A stretch of 64,000 nucleotides of DNA from Pseudomonadales bacterium (GCA_024234365.1 JACKOK010000002.1:434001-498000); one strand, 5' to 3'. Counted from the first letter of the stretch, positions 8,545 to 16,929 are shown. Translations and numbers: made by a program. Notes: generated by a model not told the origin, from the letters alone.

Positions 8545-9138
8545 GTGCAAGTGAAATTTGTCGCGGGTGCATCGCTGCCCACCGAGTGGGGTGCGTTCAC
8601 TATTCATGGATTTGAAGATCCCGATACCGGTAAAGAGCATGTGGCGTTGGTCATGGGGGATCTCAGTGGAGACGAGCCGGTGCTGTGCCGCGTACATTCG
8701 GAATGCCTGACCGGTGATGCACTGTTCAGCCTGCGTTGTGATTGCGGCCCACAACTGCGTTATGCCATGCAGAAGATCGCCAAAGAAGGTCGGGGCATGA
8801 TCCTCTATCTGCGTCAGGAAGGGCGGGGTATCGGCCTGCTCAACAAGATCCGTGCCTATGCGCTGCAGGACAAGGGGGCAGACACGGTGGAGGCGAATGA
8901 ACAACTGGGCTTTCTGGCGGATGGCCGGGAATACCGGATCTGCAAACCCATGCTGGAACACTTCGGTGTGCAGTCCCTGCGCCTGCTGACCAATAATCCG
9001 CGCAAGGTCATGGCGCTGGAGGAGCTGGGCTACACGATCGTCGAACGGGTGCCGATCCACACCGGCTACAACCCTCATAACGAAGGCTATCTCGCGGTTA
9101 AAGCCAGCAAGCTCGGGCATCTACCCCGTCAGAAGTAA
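8545..9138 (+). CDS. ribA: GTP cyclohydrolase II
   Basis: Opens the GTP ring in the first committed step of riboflavin synthesis. The 197 residues contain the full zinc site C54, C65, C67 (RVHSEC and SLRCDCG) and the catalytic region YLRQEGRGIGLLNKIRAY. The start is the GTG at 8545, nine bases after an AGAGG; a second GTG at 8551 would shorten it by two residues. The gene is 14 bp after pgpA. It is needed because the RibA-like half of RibBX lacks the zinc ligands. Confidence 0.96.
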   Translation: MQVKFVAGASLPTEWGAFTIHGFEDPDTGKEHVALVMGDLSGDEPVLCRVHSECLTGDALFSLRCDCGPQLRYAMQKIAKEGRGMILYLRQEGRGIGLLNKIRAYALQDKGADTVEANEQLGFLADGREYRICKPMLEHFGVQSLRLLTNNPRKVMALEELGYTIVERVPIHTGYNPHNEGYLAVKASKLGHLPRQK

Positions 9139-9157
9139 GCACCGTGTGAACCGAAAC

Positions 9158-9175
9158 GGCCCGGTGACACGGGCC
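9158..9175. terminator. Small hairpin between convergent ribA and the GGDEF-EAL gene
   Basis: GGCCCG at 9158-9163 pairs with CGGGCC at 9170-9175 across a six-base loop, between two genes that converge. There is no clear T-run on either side (TATATT on the right), so termination is only suggested by position. Confidence 0.35.
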
Positions 9176-11529
9176 TATATTGCCGTTGCCAGCTTGCCAT
9201 CGCGCAGGCTGAGCAGCATCTCTTCCATTTCCTCCAGCGTAATCGGCATGCCCAGGAAGTAACCCTGGATGTAGTCGCAGTCGAAGGTGCTCAGCAAGTC
9301 AATGTCTTCCTGGGATTCCGCTCCCTCCATGGTCACCAGCATGCCATTGGAGTGGCACAATTCCACCAGGGGCTTGAGGATTTGCCGGTTGCCACGCTTG
9401 AGCGTCTGCTGGATGAAACCCTTGTCGAACTTCACCATGGTGATCGGATATTCCACAATACGCAGCAAAGAGGTAAAACCGGCACCGAAATCATCCAGTG
9501 CCAGTTGATAGCCTGCGCTGGCCAGGCTTTTGAGGAAACTGCGGGCATGCGAGGTCAGTTCGATATTGACCGTTTCAGTGATTTCCAGCTGGATGTAGCG
9601 CGCTTCGATCTGGAAGCGATGGGCGTAGCGATCCAAAACCTCGCAGAGATTGGACATCTGTAACTGGGCAGAAGAGATGTTCAGTGACAACTTGAAATCA
9701 CGGCCCAGCATTTTGCGGATGAGCGGGTAGGTGGACAGACCCGTGCTGATCACCCATTCATCAATCATGGCAAAGACGCCGCAGGCTTCGCCAATGGGGA
9801 CGAACTCATCGGGTTCCACCGGGCCGAGCTTGCGTGAATTCCAGCGCAGCAGGGCTTCGAAACCGTCCAGTTCTCCTGTTTTGACATTCAGCAGTGGCAT
9901 ATAGAGCAGCTTGAACTCCAGGTCTGGATTGACCAGCTTGAGTGCGCTTTCAATCTCCTGTCGGCGGCGCATTTTCTGGGCGAGTTCCTGTGAGTAATAG
10001 GCCAGTTGGTTCTTGCCCTGGAGCTTTGCCTGGTACATGGCGGTATCGGCGTTGGAAATAAGCTGGCTGAAGGAGTCACCATCACGCGGATAGACCGCAA
10101 CGCCGATACTGGCGGAAACGGGAAAGCGGGCCTTCGCAACGGGCAGGCCCTCGTCCATCTGGCGCTGAATCATCTTGGCGATTTCACTGGCGGTGCTGAT
10201 GGCATCGCGGTGACGAAAGAGCAGGCAGAACTGATCACCCGCGACCCGGCCCGGCAGCACCAGTGCGCCTGCTTCATGCTCCGTACCGGAGGAGCGGATC
10301 GTCGCCACATCCGTCAGGCTCCACGCGAACGCCATCAGCAGTTCATTGCCGAAGCGATGGCCGTATTTGTCATTCACAAATTTGAAGTTATCCAGGTCCA
10401 GATACATCAGGGCCAGTTGCTCGGAACGTGCCTTTGCGGTCAGCAGGGCGTCCTGCCCAGCCTGGGTAATATAGTTGAGGTTGTACAGGCCGGTCAGGGA
10501 ATCCCGCTCCATCAGGCGGCGCGTCTCCTGATAGGACTGTGACAGGGTTTCGTACAGTGAGCGGAAGGTGTGTGCCAGACGGCCGATTTCACTATTGCCC
10601 AGGTGACGTCTGGGCAGCTCGCTGCGCTGGTTTTTCAGCACCTCGGAGAGGTCTCTTTCCAGCTCCATGACGGGGCGGGTGATGTAACGCGTGATCAGGC
10701 CATACAGACAAATGGAGGCGGTCAGCGCGAACACCAGGCTGATGATCGTCAGCAGGCCGGCGAGCGGCAGCATCTGTTGCTGAAGGTAAGCCGGTGGCAG
10801 GGATATCTGCAGGAATTGCCCCGCTGCCAGGGGGGCGGAGGCGGACAGTGCCGTGGCGGGCGCTAGTGTATCGCTGATGCTGAAGGGCGTGCCGAGCTCG
10901 TTTTCGAGCTGTTCCTGCAGCAGATTGAAGCCCGTGGGTTCAATGGCAAGCACGATAGTCAGGGATTTGTCAGCCTGGATGGGCATGGGGGCAACAAAGG
11001 TCTGTGGATCGATCAATTCCGCCTTGATAAGCAGATTGTGCGGCCCGTTATCGACGAGATAGCCCCAGCGTTCCAGTGCCGGACCGTTGAACATACTGAG
11101 CGTGAAGTCCGCAAGCGGGGAGCTGATGCTGCTGAAGGGGTCCTGGCTGAATTCCACGTGGCTGTGGATATGGGGTTCGGGGGTACGCATGCCGATGCTC
11201 ACGCTGAGGTAGTCGGTCTGCACTTCGTCATTGGAGCGCAGAATGTCCTCGAGATTGCGGGCGAGCCCGAGATTGCTGAACTCGTCATCGATACTCAGCA
11301 GGTACTCGCGCAGGGCATGGCTGCGGGTGGCCGACAACATATAGCTCTCGGCAAACGTGGTATAGCGGCCGAATTCGGCGGCCAGTTGTGTGACGGCATT
11401 ATTGATGCGGGACTGTTCCTGCCGCAGGACAAAATTGCGCGCCTGTTCGTATACCATCAGAGAGGCGACGATGAAGCTCAACAGCACCACCGGGGTGATC
11501 ACCAGCAGGGCGCGTTTATTGAGAGGCAT
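9175..11529 (-). CDS. Membrane GGDEF-EAL protein, MbaA-like partner of a periplasmic binding protein
   Basis: 784 residues: TM1 about 7-27, a periplasmic domain about 28-252, TM2 about 253-279, a HAMP-like linker (about 280-335), GGDEF domain (about 343-515) and EAL domain (about 525-780). The GGDEF signature is degenerate, VAGDQF at 429-434, and the upstream DLDNFKFVND is present, so GTP binding without synthesis is possible. The EAL side looks intact: GFEALLRW (557-563), NISSAQL, ETETV-type ITETVNIEL, LDDFGAGFTSL (678-688) and a Lys in VKFDKGFI. c-di-GMP hydrolysis is therefore the likely output. It overlaps by 14 bp the PotD-like gene upstream, the order of nspS-mbaA in Vibrio cholerae. 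The name is not assigned because orthology cannot be tested here. Confidence 0.88.
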   Translation of the reverse strand: MPLNKRALLVITPVVLLSFIVASLMVYEQARNFVLRQEQSRINNAVTQLAAEFGRYTTFAESYMLSATRSHALREYLLSIDDEFSNLGLARNLEDILRSNDEVQTDYLSVSIGMRTPEPHIHSHVEFSQDPFSSISSPLADFTLSMFNGPALERWGYLVDNGPHNLLIKAELIDPQTFVAPMPIQADKSLTIVLAIEPTGFNLLQEQLENELGTPFSISDTLAPATALSASAPLAAGQFLQISLPPAYLQQQMLPLAGLLTIISLVFALTASICLYGLITRYITRPVMELERDLSEVLKNQRSELPRRHLGNSEIGRLAHTFRSLYETLSQSYQETRRLMERDSLTGLYNLNYITQAGQDALLTAKARSEQLALMYLDLDNFKFVNDKYGHRFGNELLMAFAWSLTDVATIRSSGTEHEAGALVLPGRVAGDQFCLLFRHRDAISTASEIAKMIQRQMDEGLPVAKARFPVSASIGVAVYPRDGDSFSQLISNADTAMYQAKLQGKNQLAYYSQELAQKMRRRQEIESALKLVNPDLEFKLLYMPLLNVKTGELDGFEALLRWNSRKLGPVEPDEFVPIGEACGVFAMIDEWVISTGLSTYPLIRKMLGRDFKLSLNISSAQLQMSNLCEVLDRYAHRFQIEARYIQLEITETVNIELTSHARSFLKSLASAGYQLALDDFGAGFTSLLRIVEYPITMVKFDKGFIQQTLKRGNRQILKPLVELCHSNGMLVTMEGAESQEDIDLLSTFDCDYIQGYFLGMPITLEEMEEMLLSLRDGKLATAI

Positions 11530-12565
11530 GGAGTTTCACCAGAGTGCTTGTGATCCGGTCACGCAGCAGTACGTTCCGGATGCTCATCTTGTTGTCGTAG
11601 TGCTTGAGGGCGTCGAGGCGTTCGCCCTGCGGGTAAAGCAGTGGATCATTGCGCGTTGCTTCGCTCAGCAGAGGCAGCGCGGCGAGATTGCTCGTGGCGA
11701 TGCCCAGATCTTCCGAATTGCGTGCCGCGATCTCGGGGGTGTTGAGGAAATTGATGAAGTTCGCCGCCAGTTCCGCGTTGTGGGATTGATTCAGAATGGC
11801 CAGGCACTCGCCCCAGCGCATGCTGCCCTCATCGGGTATCACATAAGTCCAGGGTTCTCCGGGGGTGACGAGATTGAGCTGCTTCTCGTCGCCGGAATAG
11901 GCCAGAGCCAGATAGAGCTGGTCGGCCTGGGGGCTGTTGGCGAGAAAAGAGATGGAGTAGTCAAAGGTCAGGACCCAGGGCAGCAGCGCCCGCATATCCT
12001 CAAAGACCTGCTTCAGCACCTCTTCATCTTCGCTCATCACCGGTTGCTGCCGCAGAATCAGCGCGGGCACCAGCGTATCGACATAGTTCTCCACCAGGCC
12101 GATATGCCCTTGCAGAGAGGCGGGGGGGTGTATCAGATCGTTCCAGGAGTGGGGGGCGTTCAGCTTGTCGCGGCGGTAGACCAGCCCCATGGAGCCCCAC
12201 ATATAGGGCACGCTGGCTTCACCGCAGCGAGCGGCCCAGTCCGGGTCCAGATATTGCAGATTGTCCTGAATGGCGTAGCGCGAGACAGGCAGGAAGAACT
12301 CGCGCTTGCTCAGTACGGTAAAAGTGGTGGGGTCGAGTACGACGATATCGATGCCGGTGGCCTCGGAGGAGAACAGGATCGTGTTGCGCACCTCGTCCTT
12401 GTCGAAGAACACCTGATTGATGCTGGCTCCCGTCTCTTCTTCCCACTGGCGGATCACCGCATCCGAGAAATAAGCCTCCCAGGTCAGCAGGTTGAGCGTC
12501 TGTGCGTGACTGACGTGGCTCACCAGGACCAGTAGAAACAGGAAGAGGGTTCCAGAACGGGGCAT
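11516..12565 (-). CDS. PotD/NspS-like periplasmic polyamine-type binding protein
   Basis: 349 residues with a Sec signal peptide (MPRSGTLFLFLLVLVSHVSHA, cleavage near 21) then the spermidine/putrescine-binding fold: LNLLTWEAYFSDAVIRQWEEETG, IDIVVLDPTTF, VPYMWGSMGLVYRRD and GDEKQLNLV. No PotABC permease genes lie nearby. Instead the reading frame runs into the start of the GGDEF-EAL gene, as with NspS, the norspermidine sensor that signals through MbaA. Function as a ligand sensor rather than a transporter subunit is therefore inferred from context. The ligand (spermidine, norspermidine or other) cannot be read from the sequence. Confidence 0.85.
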   Translation of the reverse strand: MPRSGTLFLFLLVLVSHVSHAQTLNLLTWEAYFSDAVIRQWEEETGASINQVFFDKDEVRNTILFSSEATGIDIVVLDPTTFTVLSKREFFLPVSRYAIQDNLQYLDPDWAARCGEASVPYMWGSMGLVYRRDKLNAPHSWNDLIHPPASLQGHIGLVENYVDTLVPALILRQQPVMSEDEEVLKQVFEDMRALLPWVLTFDYSISFLANSPQADQLYLALAYSGDEKQLNLVTPGEPWTYVIPDEGSMRWGECLAILNQSHNAELAANFINFLNTPEIAARNSEDLGIATSNLAALPLLSEATRNDPLLYPQGERLDALKHYDNKMSIRNVLLRDRITSTLVKLHASQ

Positions 12566-12594
12566 AGGGATAAGGCCGGAAAACGTTTGCGGCC

Positions 12595-12623
12595 ATTATA
12601 CGCCCAAGGCTTGCAAAAAAGCC
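12595..12623 (-). promoter_or_regulatory. Candidate promoter of the binding protein/GGDEF-EAL pair
   Basis: A perfect TATAAT lies at 12600-12595 on the minus strand, about 30 bases before the ATG at 12565. The -35 position (12623-12618, GGCTTT at 17-bp spacing) is poor, so the promoter may need an activator or be weak. Confidence 0.4.
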
Positions 12624-12693
12624 GGGTGGTGGGCGTGCTAAGCACCGAATTGTCCCTTTTTTGACCACTGAAAGCGGCAGAAAAACAACAGAT

Positions 12694-13602
12694 TCAGTCC
12701 GGCTTTTGTCCCGTTGCCGTTCGGGAGCGCTCACGATCCTGTCGGACCTCATCGAGATGCATGCACATCTGCAGAACGCCGCTGAGCACCCGCAGGCTGT
12801 GCCGCTGGATCAGGTCCGGGGGAATGAAGAACAGGTGTTGACTGCTCACTGCCTGCAATTGCGGCCAGCGCTGCCAGTCGTCTAGCCACTGTGGACGGGC
12901 AATGTCCATGCCGCTGGCGATGATGGCCTCCGGGTTGCGGGCCAGTACCGCCTCTTCGCTCACTTTGGGCGCAAGGCCCAGTTCGCCGAAAATATTGACG
13001 CCACCACAGATGCTGATGACATCGTTGATCAGTTCGTGACCACCGACACTGATCAGGGGTTCATTCCACACCTCGTAGAACACCGAGACGGGGCTGGCAT
13101 TGCGGTAACGATGGTGGACAGCGTCCAATTGGTTGCGAAAGTAGCGGGCTGCCGCATTGCCGGTCGCCCCACTGCCTGCAAGCTGTGCGAGCTTCTCGAT
13201 CTGTTCGGGAATGCTCGTCAGCGTCAGGGGTTCCGCCACATACACCGGATAGCCAAGCGCCGTCAGTCTCTGCAAGGCCTGACGCGGGTTGCCGCTGCGC
13301 CAGGCTACGATGAGGTCTGGCTGCAGGGCAACGATGGCCTCCATATCCAGCAGGTCATAGCGTCCGACGATGGGGATTCCTTGCGCCTCGGGGGGAAAAT
13401 CGCTGTACTCGGTGACGCCGACGATGTGCCTGCCGGCACCGGCGACAAAGAGCAGCTCGGTCAGGGAAGGGGCCAGGCTGATGATGCGTTGGGCCGGGGC
13501 CTTCAGGGTGACGCTGTCGCCATTGTCGTCGACAACGCTCACGCTCTGTGCCTGCAGCGCGGAGCTCAGGCTCAGGCACAGGATCAGCAGGAATGTGCGC
13601 AT
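12694..13602 (-). CDS. btuF: Cobalamin-binding periplasmic protein BtuF-like
   Basis: Class III periplasmic binding protein delivering vitamin B12 to an ABC importer. From the ATG at 13602 the product is 302 residues with signal peptide MRTFLLILCLSLSSALQA, then RIISLAPSLTELLFVAGAG, VGVTEYSDFPPEAQ and IVALQPDLIVAWRSGN, all BtuF/FepB-type features, and a C-terminal lobe ending near the heme/corrin clamp region. It overlaps the cobO stop (ATGA). The open frame extends further upstream, but that part is out-of-frame cobO sequence. btuC and btuD are not in the window. The B12 role is supported by the btuB-cobO context. Confidence 0.88.
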   Translation of the reverse strand: MRTFLLILCLSLSSALQAQSVSVVDDNGDSVTLKAPAQRIISLAPSLTELLFVAGAGRHIVGVTEYSDFPPEAQGIPIVGRYDLLDMEAIVALQPDLIVAWRSGNPRQALQRLTALGYPVYVAEPLTLTSIPEQIEKLAQLAGSGATGNAAARYFRNQLDAVHHRYRNASPVSVFYEVWNEPLISVGGHELINDVISICGGVNIFGELGLAPKVSEEAVLARNPEAIIASGMDIARPQWLDDWQRWPQLQAVSSQHLFFIPPDLIQRHSLRVLSGVLQMCMHLDEVRQDRERSRTATGQKPD

Positions 13603-14210
13603 CAGTAGTCGATTCCCCTTTGTACCCGCACCCCCTGATTGAAGGCATGCTTGATATCGCGAATCTCGCTGACGGTATCGGCGAGATCGATGAGCGCCTG
13701 TGCAGCATTGCGCCCGGTGATGATGACGTGCTGGTGGGCCGGGCGTTCCCGCAGTGCGTCCAGCACCTCGTTGGCATCCAGATAGCCGTAGGTCAGCATA
13801 TAAGTCAGCTCGTCGAGTAACACCACCTGTACCTCGGGATTGCCCAGCAGGGCGCGGGCATGCGCCCAGGTCTGACGGGCGGCAGCGATATCGAGCTCCC
13901 GGTCCTGGGTCTCCCAGGTGAAACCGGTGGCCATGACGTGAAACTCGACAAGCGGATGGGAGGCAAAGAGCAGTTGCTCTCCGCACTCCCACTGCCCCTT
14001 GATGAACTGCACAACCCCGCAGCGCAGGCCGTGACCAACGCTGCGGGCCAGCATACCAAAGGCGGACGAGCTTTTGCCCTTGCCGTTGCCGGTGAGCACG
14101 ACGAGGAGCCCCTTGTCGATGACTGCCTGGGCGATGCGTTCATCGACATGGGCTTTCTTGCGCTGCATTGCACGCTTGTGACGCAAGGCGCGTTCGCTCT
14201 GCTGATCCAC
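13602..14210 (-). CDS. cobO: Cob(I)yrinic acid a,c-diamide adenosyltransferase
   Basis: Adds the adenosyl group to corrinoids (BtuR/CobA/CobO family). The 202-residue product has the P-loop VVLTGNGKGKSSSAFGM (about 38-54), VQFIKGQWECGE, and LLDELTYMLTYGYLD, with the family's C-terminal EIRDIKHAFNQGVRVQRGIDY. It lies 14 bp after btuB and overlaps btuF, so scavenged B12 can be converted to coenzyme directly after import. Orthologues are called btuR/cobA in enterics. Confidence 0.94.
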   Translation of the reverse strand: MDQQSERALRHKRAMQRKKAHVDERIAQAVIDKGLLVVLTGNGKGKSSSAFGMLARSVGHGLRCGVVQFIKGQWECGEQLLFASHPLVEFHVMATGFTWETQDRELDIAAARQTWAHARALLGNPEVQVVLLDELTYMLTYGYLDANEVLDALRERPAHQHVIITGRNAAQALIDLADTVSEIRDIKHAFNQGVRVQRGIDY

Positions 14211-14224
14211 CTTGTTCTCCTGGT

Positions 14225-16096
14225 TCAGAAATGCAGCCGGACGCCGACATAGGCGGCACGGCCTGCCGTGTGGTAACCGTAGACCTCTTCGTAATCCGCA
14301 TCGAACAGGTTGTCAATGCGTCCATACAGCTCTGCGTCAGGCATCACGGCGAAGCTGGCCGTGATATCCGTTAGCCGGCTGTCGGCCACGGAGACGGTCT
14401 GCCCGCCGCTGATATCCACCGTATCACGCGACAGGCGGTAGTAGGCGTTCAGGCGCAGGCGCTCGTCCGCGCTGTGCCAGCCCAGCTTCACATTGCCGAG
14501 GTGGCGCGGGCGCAGTTGGCGGGGCGTGCCGTCCGGTCTCTCGGCCCTGTTGTGGGTGTAGTTCAGCTGCGCCTCCCAGTGCGTCCCGAAAGGCAGGGTG
14601 GCCGACAGTTCGAGCCCGCGTGAGCGGCTCTCTCCGTTATCCTGCAGGTAACCGCTGTAGCTGCTCATGTCGAAGGTGATGGCATCCTCGATACGCTGGT
14701 CAAAATACACCGCTTCCAGGTGCAGCGCGCCGGGCGTGTAATATTCCACGGCCGCCTCGACACCCCGGCTGCGTTCCTCCTTGAGCGCCGTCGTCGATGC
14801 GGGAGCCGAGGCGAACGGACCCTTGTTATAACTGGATTCATATGGGCTGGGGGCGCGGAAACCGGTACCATAGCTGCTGCGCAGTTTCAGCGTCCCCTGT
14901 GCCAGCGCAAACAGGCGGGCAGCGCTGAGACGGACGCTGTTGTGTTTGCCGAAATCATCGTTCTCGTCACGTCGGATGCCGGCGCTCAGGTACAAATTGT
15001 CAGAGAAATCACTCAGGACTTCCGCGTAATAGCCCCACTGCTCGCGGCTGTCACCATTATTGTCTTCCTCTTCGTAATCCACGCCATAGACCAGTTGCCA
15101 GCGTTCGGATGGCAGCCATTGGCCGAGATATTCCACGCGTTGCAATTCTCCTGCGGAGGCAAAACCGGAAACTCCGGAGGAGAAGTATTCGCGTTCGGTG
15201 CGGGTAGATGTCCACGCGAGGGACTGCAGCCCTGCGGATGTGTCCAGTGATGCCGACAGTCGTGAAGCCTGCTGATCGAAACGGGCATCGCAGTCGTGTA
15301 CGGTGCTGAAGCTGATGGTGTCATAACATCCGTCATATTCACTATCGCCGGCTGTGTCCCGGTGCACCAGTTCCACGCGCAGGTTTTCGCTGACATTGAG
15401 CCCCACGCGTGTGTGCACGGTGGTGTTGTCATAGCCATCGTCGTCCGCGAGGAGGGTATCGCTGACGCGGGCATTGAAACCCTCGGTCTCGAAATGGGCG
15501 CCGGAGAAAAAGAAATCCGCACGTTCATTGCCTGCGCTGATGTTGCCGGCCCACTGCTGTGTGCCAAAGGCCCCGGAGGAGGCGTCAAGACGGGTGTCCA
15601 GCACCTGCGTTGCCTTGCGGGTACTCAGATTGAGTACGCCACCGGCATCGGCGCCATAATGCAGCCCCTGGGGGCCACGCAGAATTTCCACCCGTTCGAT
15701 GCCGCTGCTGAGCAGATGCTCCGGTTGCCCCTGCACCTGGGTCACGCTCGGGTCGGACAGGCGAATGCCATCGATGAGCGTAAGGGTACGGTAGCCCTCT
15801 TCGCCGCGAATGCGCAGATTGCTGACCTGACCGCTCCCGCCGGTATTGGTGACGCTGATCGATGGCAGTGTGCGCAGGACATCCATCAGGGAGGCGCTGC
15901 CCTCGGCAGCAATATCCTCTGCGTTGAGCACGGAAACCGATGTGCCGATCTGGCGCAGCGGCGTTTCAATGCGACTGGAAGTGACAATGAGCTCCTCCAG
16001 CGCCGCGGGTTCCTGTGCCTGCGCGACAGGCAGGCCGACAATGGCAGTGCCAGCGCCCAACGCGGCGATGGACGTGAAAAGTTTTCGGTGTTGCAT
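14225..16096 (-). CDS. btuB: TonB-dependent vitamin B12 outer-membrane receptor
   Basis: 623-residue outer-membrane receptor: signal peptide (about 1-27, ending QAQA), TonB box-like EELIVTSSRIE, plug domain with ILRGPQGLHYGADAGGVLNLSTR, then a beta-barrel ending VGVRLHF with the C-terminal Phe. The size matches BtuB (about 614). The assignment to B12 rests on the cobalamin riboswitch in its leader and on the downstream cobO and btuF. Confidence 0.92.
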   Translation of the reverse strand: MQHRKLFTSIAALGAGTAIVGLPVAQAQEPAALEELIVTSSRIETPLRQIGTSVSVLNAEDIAAEGSASLMDVLRTLPSISVTNTGGSGQVSNLRIRGEEGYRTLTLIDGIRLSDPSVTQVQGQPEHLLSSGIERVEILRGPQGLHYGADAGGVLNLSTRKATQVLDTRLDASSGAFGTQQWAGNISAGNERADFFFSGAHFETEGFNARVSDTLLADDDGYDNTTVHTRVGLNVSENLRVELVHRDTAGDSEYDGCYDTISFSTVHDCDARFDQQASRLSASLDTSAGLQSLAWTSTRTEREYFSSGVSGFASAGELQRVEYLGQWLPSERWQLVYGVDYEEEDNNGDSREQWGYYAEVLSDFSDNLYLSAGIRRDENDDFGKHNSVRLSAARLFALAQGTLKLRSSYGTGFRAPSPYESSYNKGPFASAPASTTALKEERSRGVEAAVEYYTPGALHLEAVYFDQRIEDAITFDMSSYSGYLQDNGESRSRGLELSATLPFGTHWEAQLNYTHNRAERPDGTPRQLRPRHLGNVKLGWHSADERLRLNAYYRLSRDTVDISGGQTVSVADSRLTDITASFAVMPDAELYGRIDNLFDADYEEVYGYHTAGRAAYVGVRLHF

Positions 16097-16202
16097 AGTG
16101 ATTCCTCAATGAAAAAAGTTTCATGAGGGAGGGGGAGCGGCAGGAATGAATCGACAGAAGACGAAGATCCGGCCACCGATGGAGCCCTCCGCTTCATCTT
16201 CA

Positions 16203-16340
16203 GGTGACATCAATTGCCGGGCTGGTATCGGGCTTGACGGGATGACAAAAACCATCCTGTTTTACCGTTGCGGGGGCAGCGCTGGTCTTTCACCAGCTTC
16301 CCATTTCACCCGGCATGCGTGATGCCGGGGACCAGACAAT
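16203..16340 (-). promoter_or_regulatory. Cobalamin riboswitch
   Basis: Read on the minus strand, the leader of btuB contains the conserved B12-element pieces in order: GCCGGGTGAAATGGGAA, then GGTGAAAGACC, the box GCTGCCCCCGCAACGGTA, a hairpin GGATGGTTTTTGTCATCC, and AGCCCGATACCAGCCCGGCAA near the 3' end. Order and spacing fit the RF00174 family. It ends about 105 bases before the btuB ATG. It is expected to reduce btuB-cobO-btuF expression when adenosylcobalamin is plentiful. The mode (translation or termination) is not clear; no strong intrinsic terminator is seen after it. Confidence 0.92.
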
Positions 16341-16431
16341 TCAATCAGTATCGTGTGCTCACCCATTGGGTGGGTTCACGATGCGCGCAGTCTACGCAGC
16401 GTAATGGTTTGAGTCAAACAGCTCGTCCTTT

Positions 16432-16505
16432 GATGTTTGCTTTAGTGCTTGATGTGTTGAGCTTTGAGCTTGGTGTTTAGTACTTGGTGCTTCGTGCTTC
16501 GTAGG
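16432..16505 (-). repeat. Low-complexity degenerate CACCAAG/CTAAGC tract
   Basis: On the plus strand this is a T/G-rich run of units such as GCTTGATG, GCTTGGTG, TACTTGGTG and GCTTCGTG; on the minus strand it reads as AAGCACCAAG/TACTAAACACCAAGC units. A short tract of the same kind follows element A near 4.7 kb. It sits between the cobalamin riboswitch and element C. No reading frame or array spacing is kept, so it is not a CRISPR. Confidence 0.55.
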
Positions 16506-16510
16506 TCGCA

Positions 16511-16672
16511 CCGGGGCCGGATTCATGCTGTCAGGAGACGCCAAAAGACGCACGTCCGTGTGCAGGCTCGGCTCGCGCTACCGACCGCCAGGGATGGCGG
16601 GAGTGCAGGAATTGCAGGAGCAAATTTCGGCCGTGGCGCGAGACGCTCCTGACAGCATGAATCCGCCCCCGG
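16511..16672 (-). repeat. Structured repeat element C: 27-bp inverted arms around a 108-nt interior
   Basis: Arms at 16511-16537 and 16646-16672 are inverted copies with one mismatch. Read on the minus strand, the part before the second arm contains GCCGAGCCTGCACACGGACGTGCG and TTTTGGCGTCTCCTGA, matching the corresponding part of elements A and B. A perfect small stem CCGCCAGGGATGGCGG is at about 16585-16600. The interior is longer than in A and B by about 34 nt. The arm sequence differs from those of A and B. Confidence 0.7.
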
Positions 16673-16806
16673 CGCTGGCACACTGCTAACCCCGAATATT
16701 AAAGTGTTTTTCGACTCATTGAGTCTTGTGCTTAAGGGGGAGTTTAAAACGGCAGTGCTGGACCAGGCGCAAACAAAGTGAGAAACCAGAACAATCTGCA
16801 GAAAGA

Positions 16807-16929
16807 GAGCCGCGTAGCGGGGGCTTACCGGATGGGAGCGTCGGGCGCCAGGGATGGCGCACGCCGAGCCTTCACAGGGATGTGAGCTTTTTGGCGTCTC
16901 CCAGCCGGTAAGCCCCCGCTGCGCGGCTC
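16807..16929 (+). repeat. Structured repeat element B: 25-bp inverted arms around a 73-nt core
   Basis: Arms at 16807-16831 and 16905-16929 are inverted copies with one mismatch. The core holds GCGCCAGGGATGGCGC, GCCGAGCC, CACAGGGATGTG and TTTTTGGCGTCTCCC, in the same order and spacing as element A (core 73 versus 74 nt). Part of the core forms two small hairpins of its own, so the whole would fold into a long stem with a branched head. It is located between btuB and dxs, in a 950-bp stretch (16097-17047) without protein-coding genes. Confidence 0.78.

Noticed and set aside
11390..12535. 381-codon plus-strand open frame opposite the PotD-like gene
   Set aside because: Antisense to a protein with signal peptide and PotD fold motifs.
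15296..16126. 276-codon plus-strand open frame opposite btuB
   Set aside because: Antisense to the plug domain of a recognisable TonB receptor.
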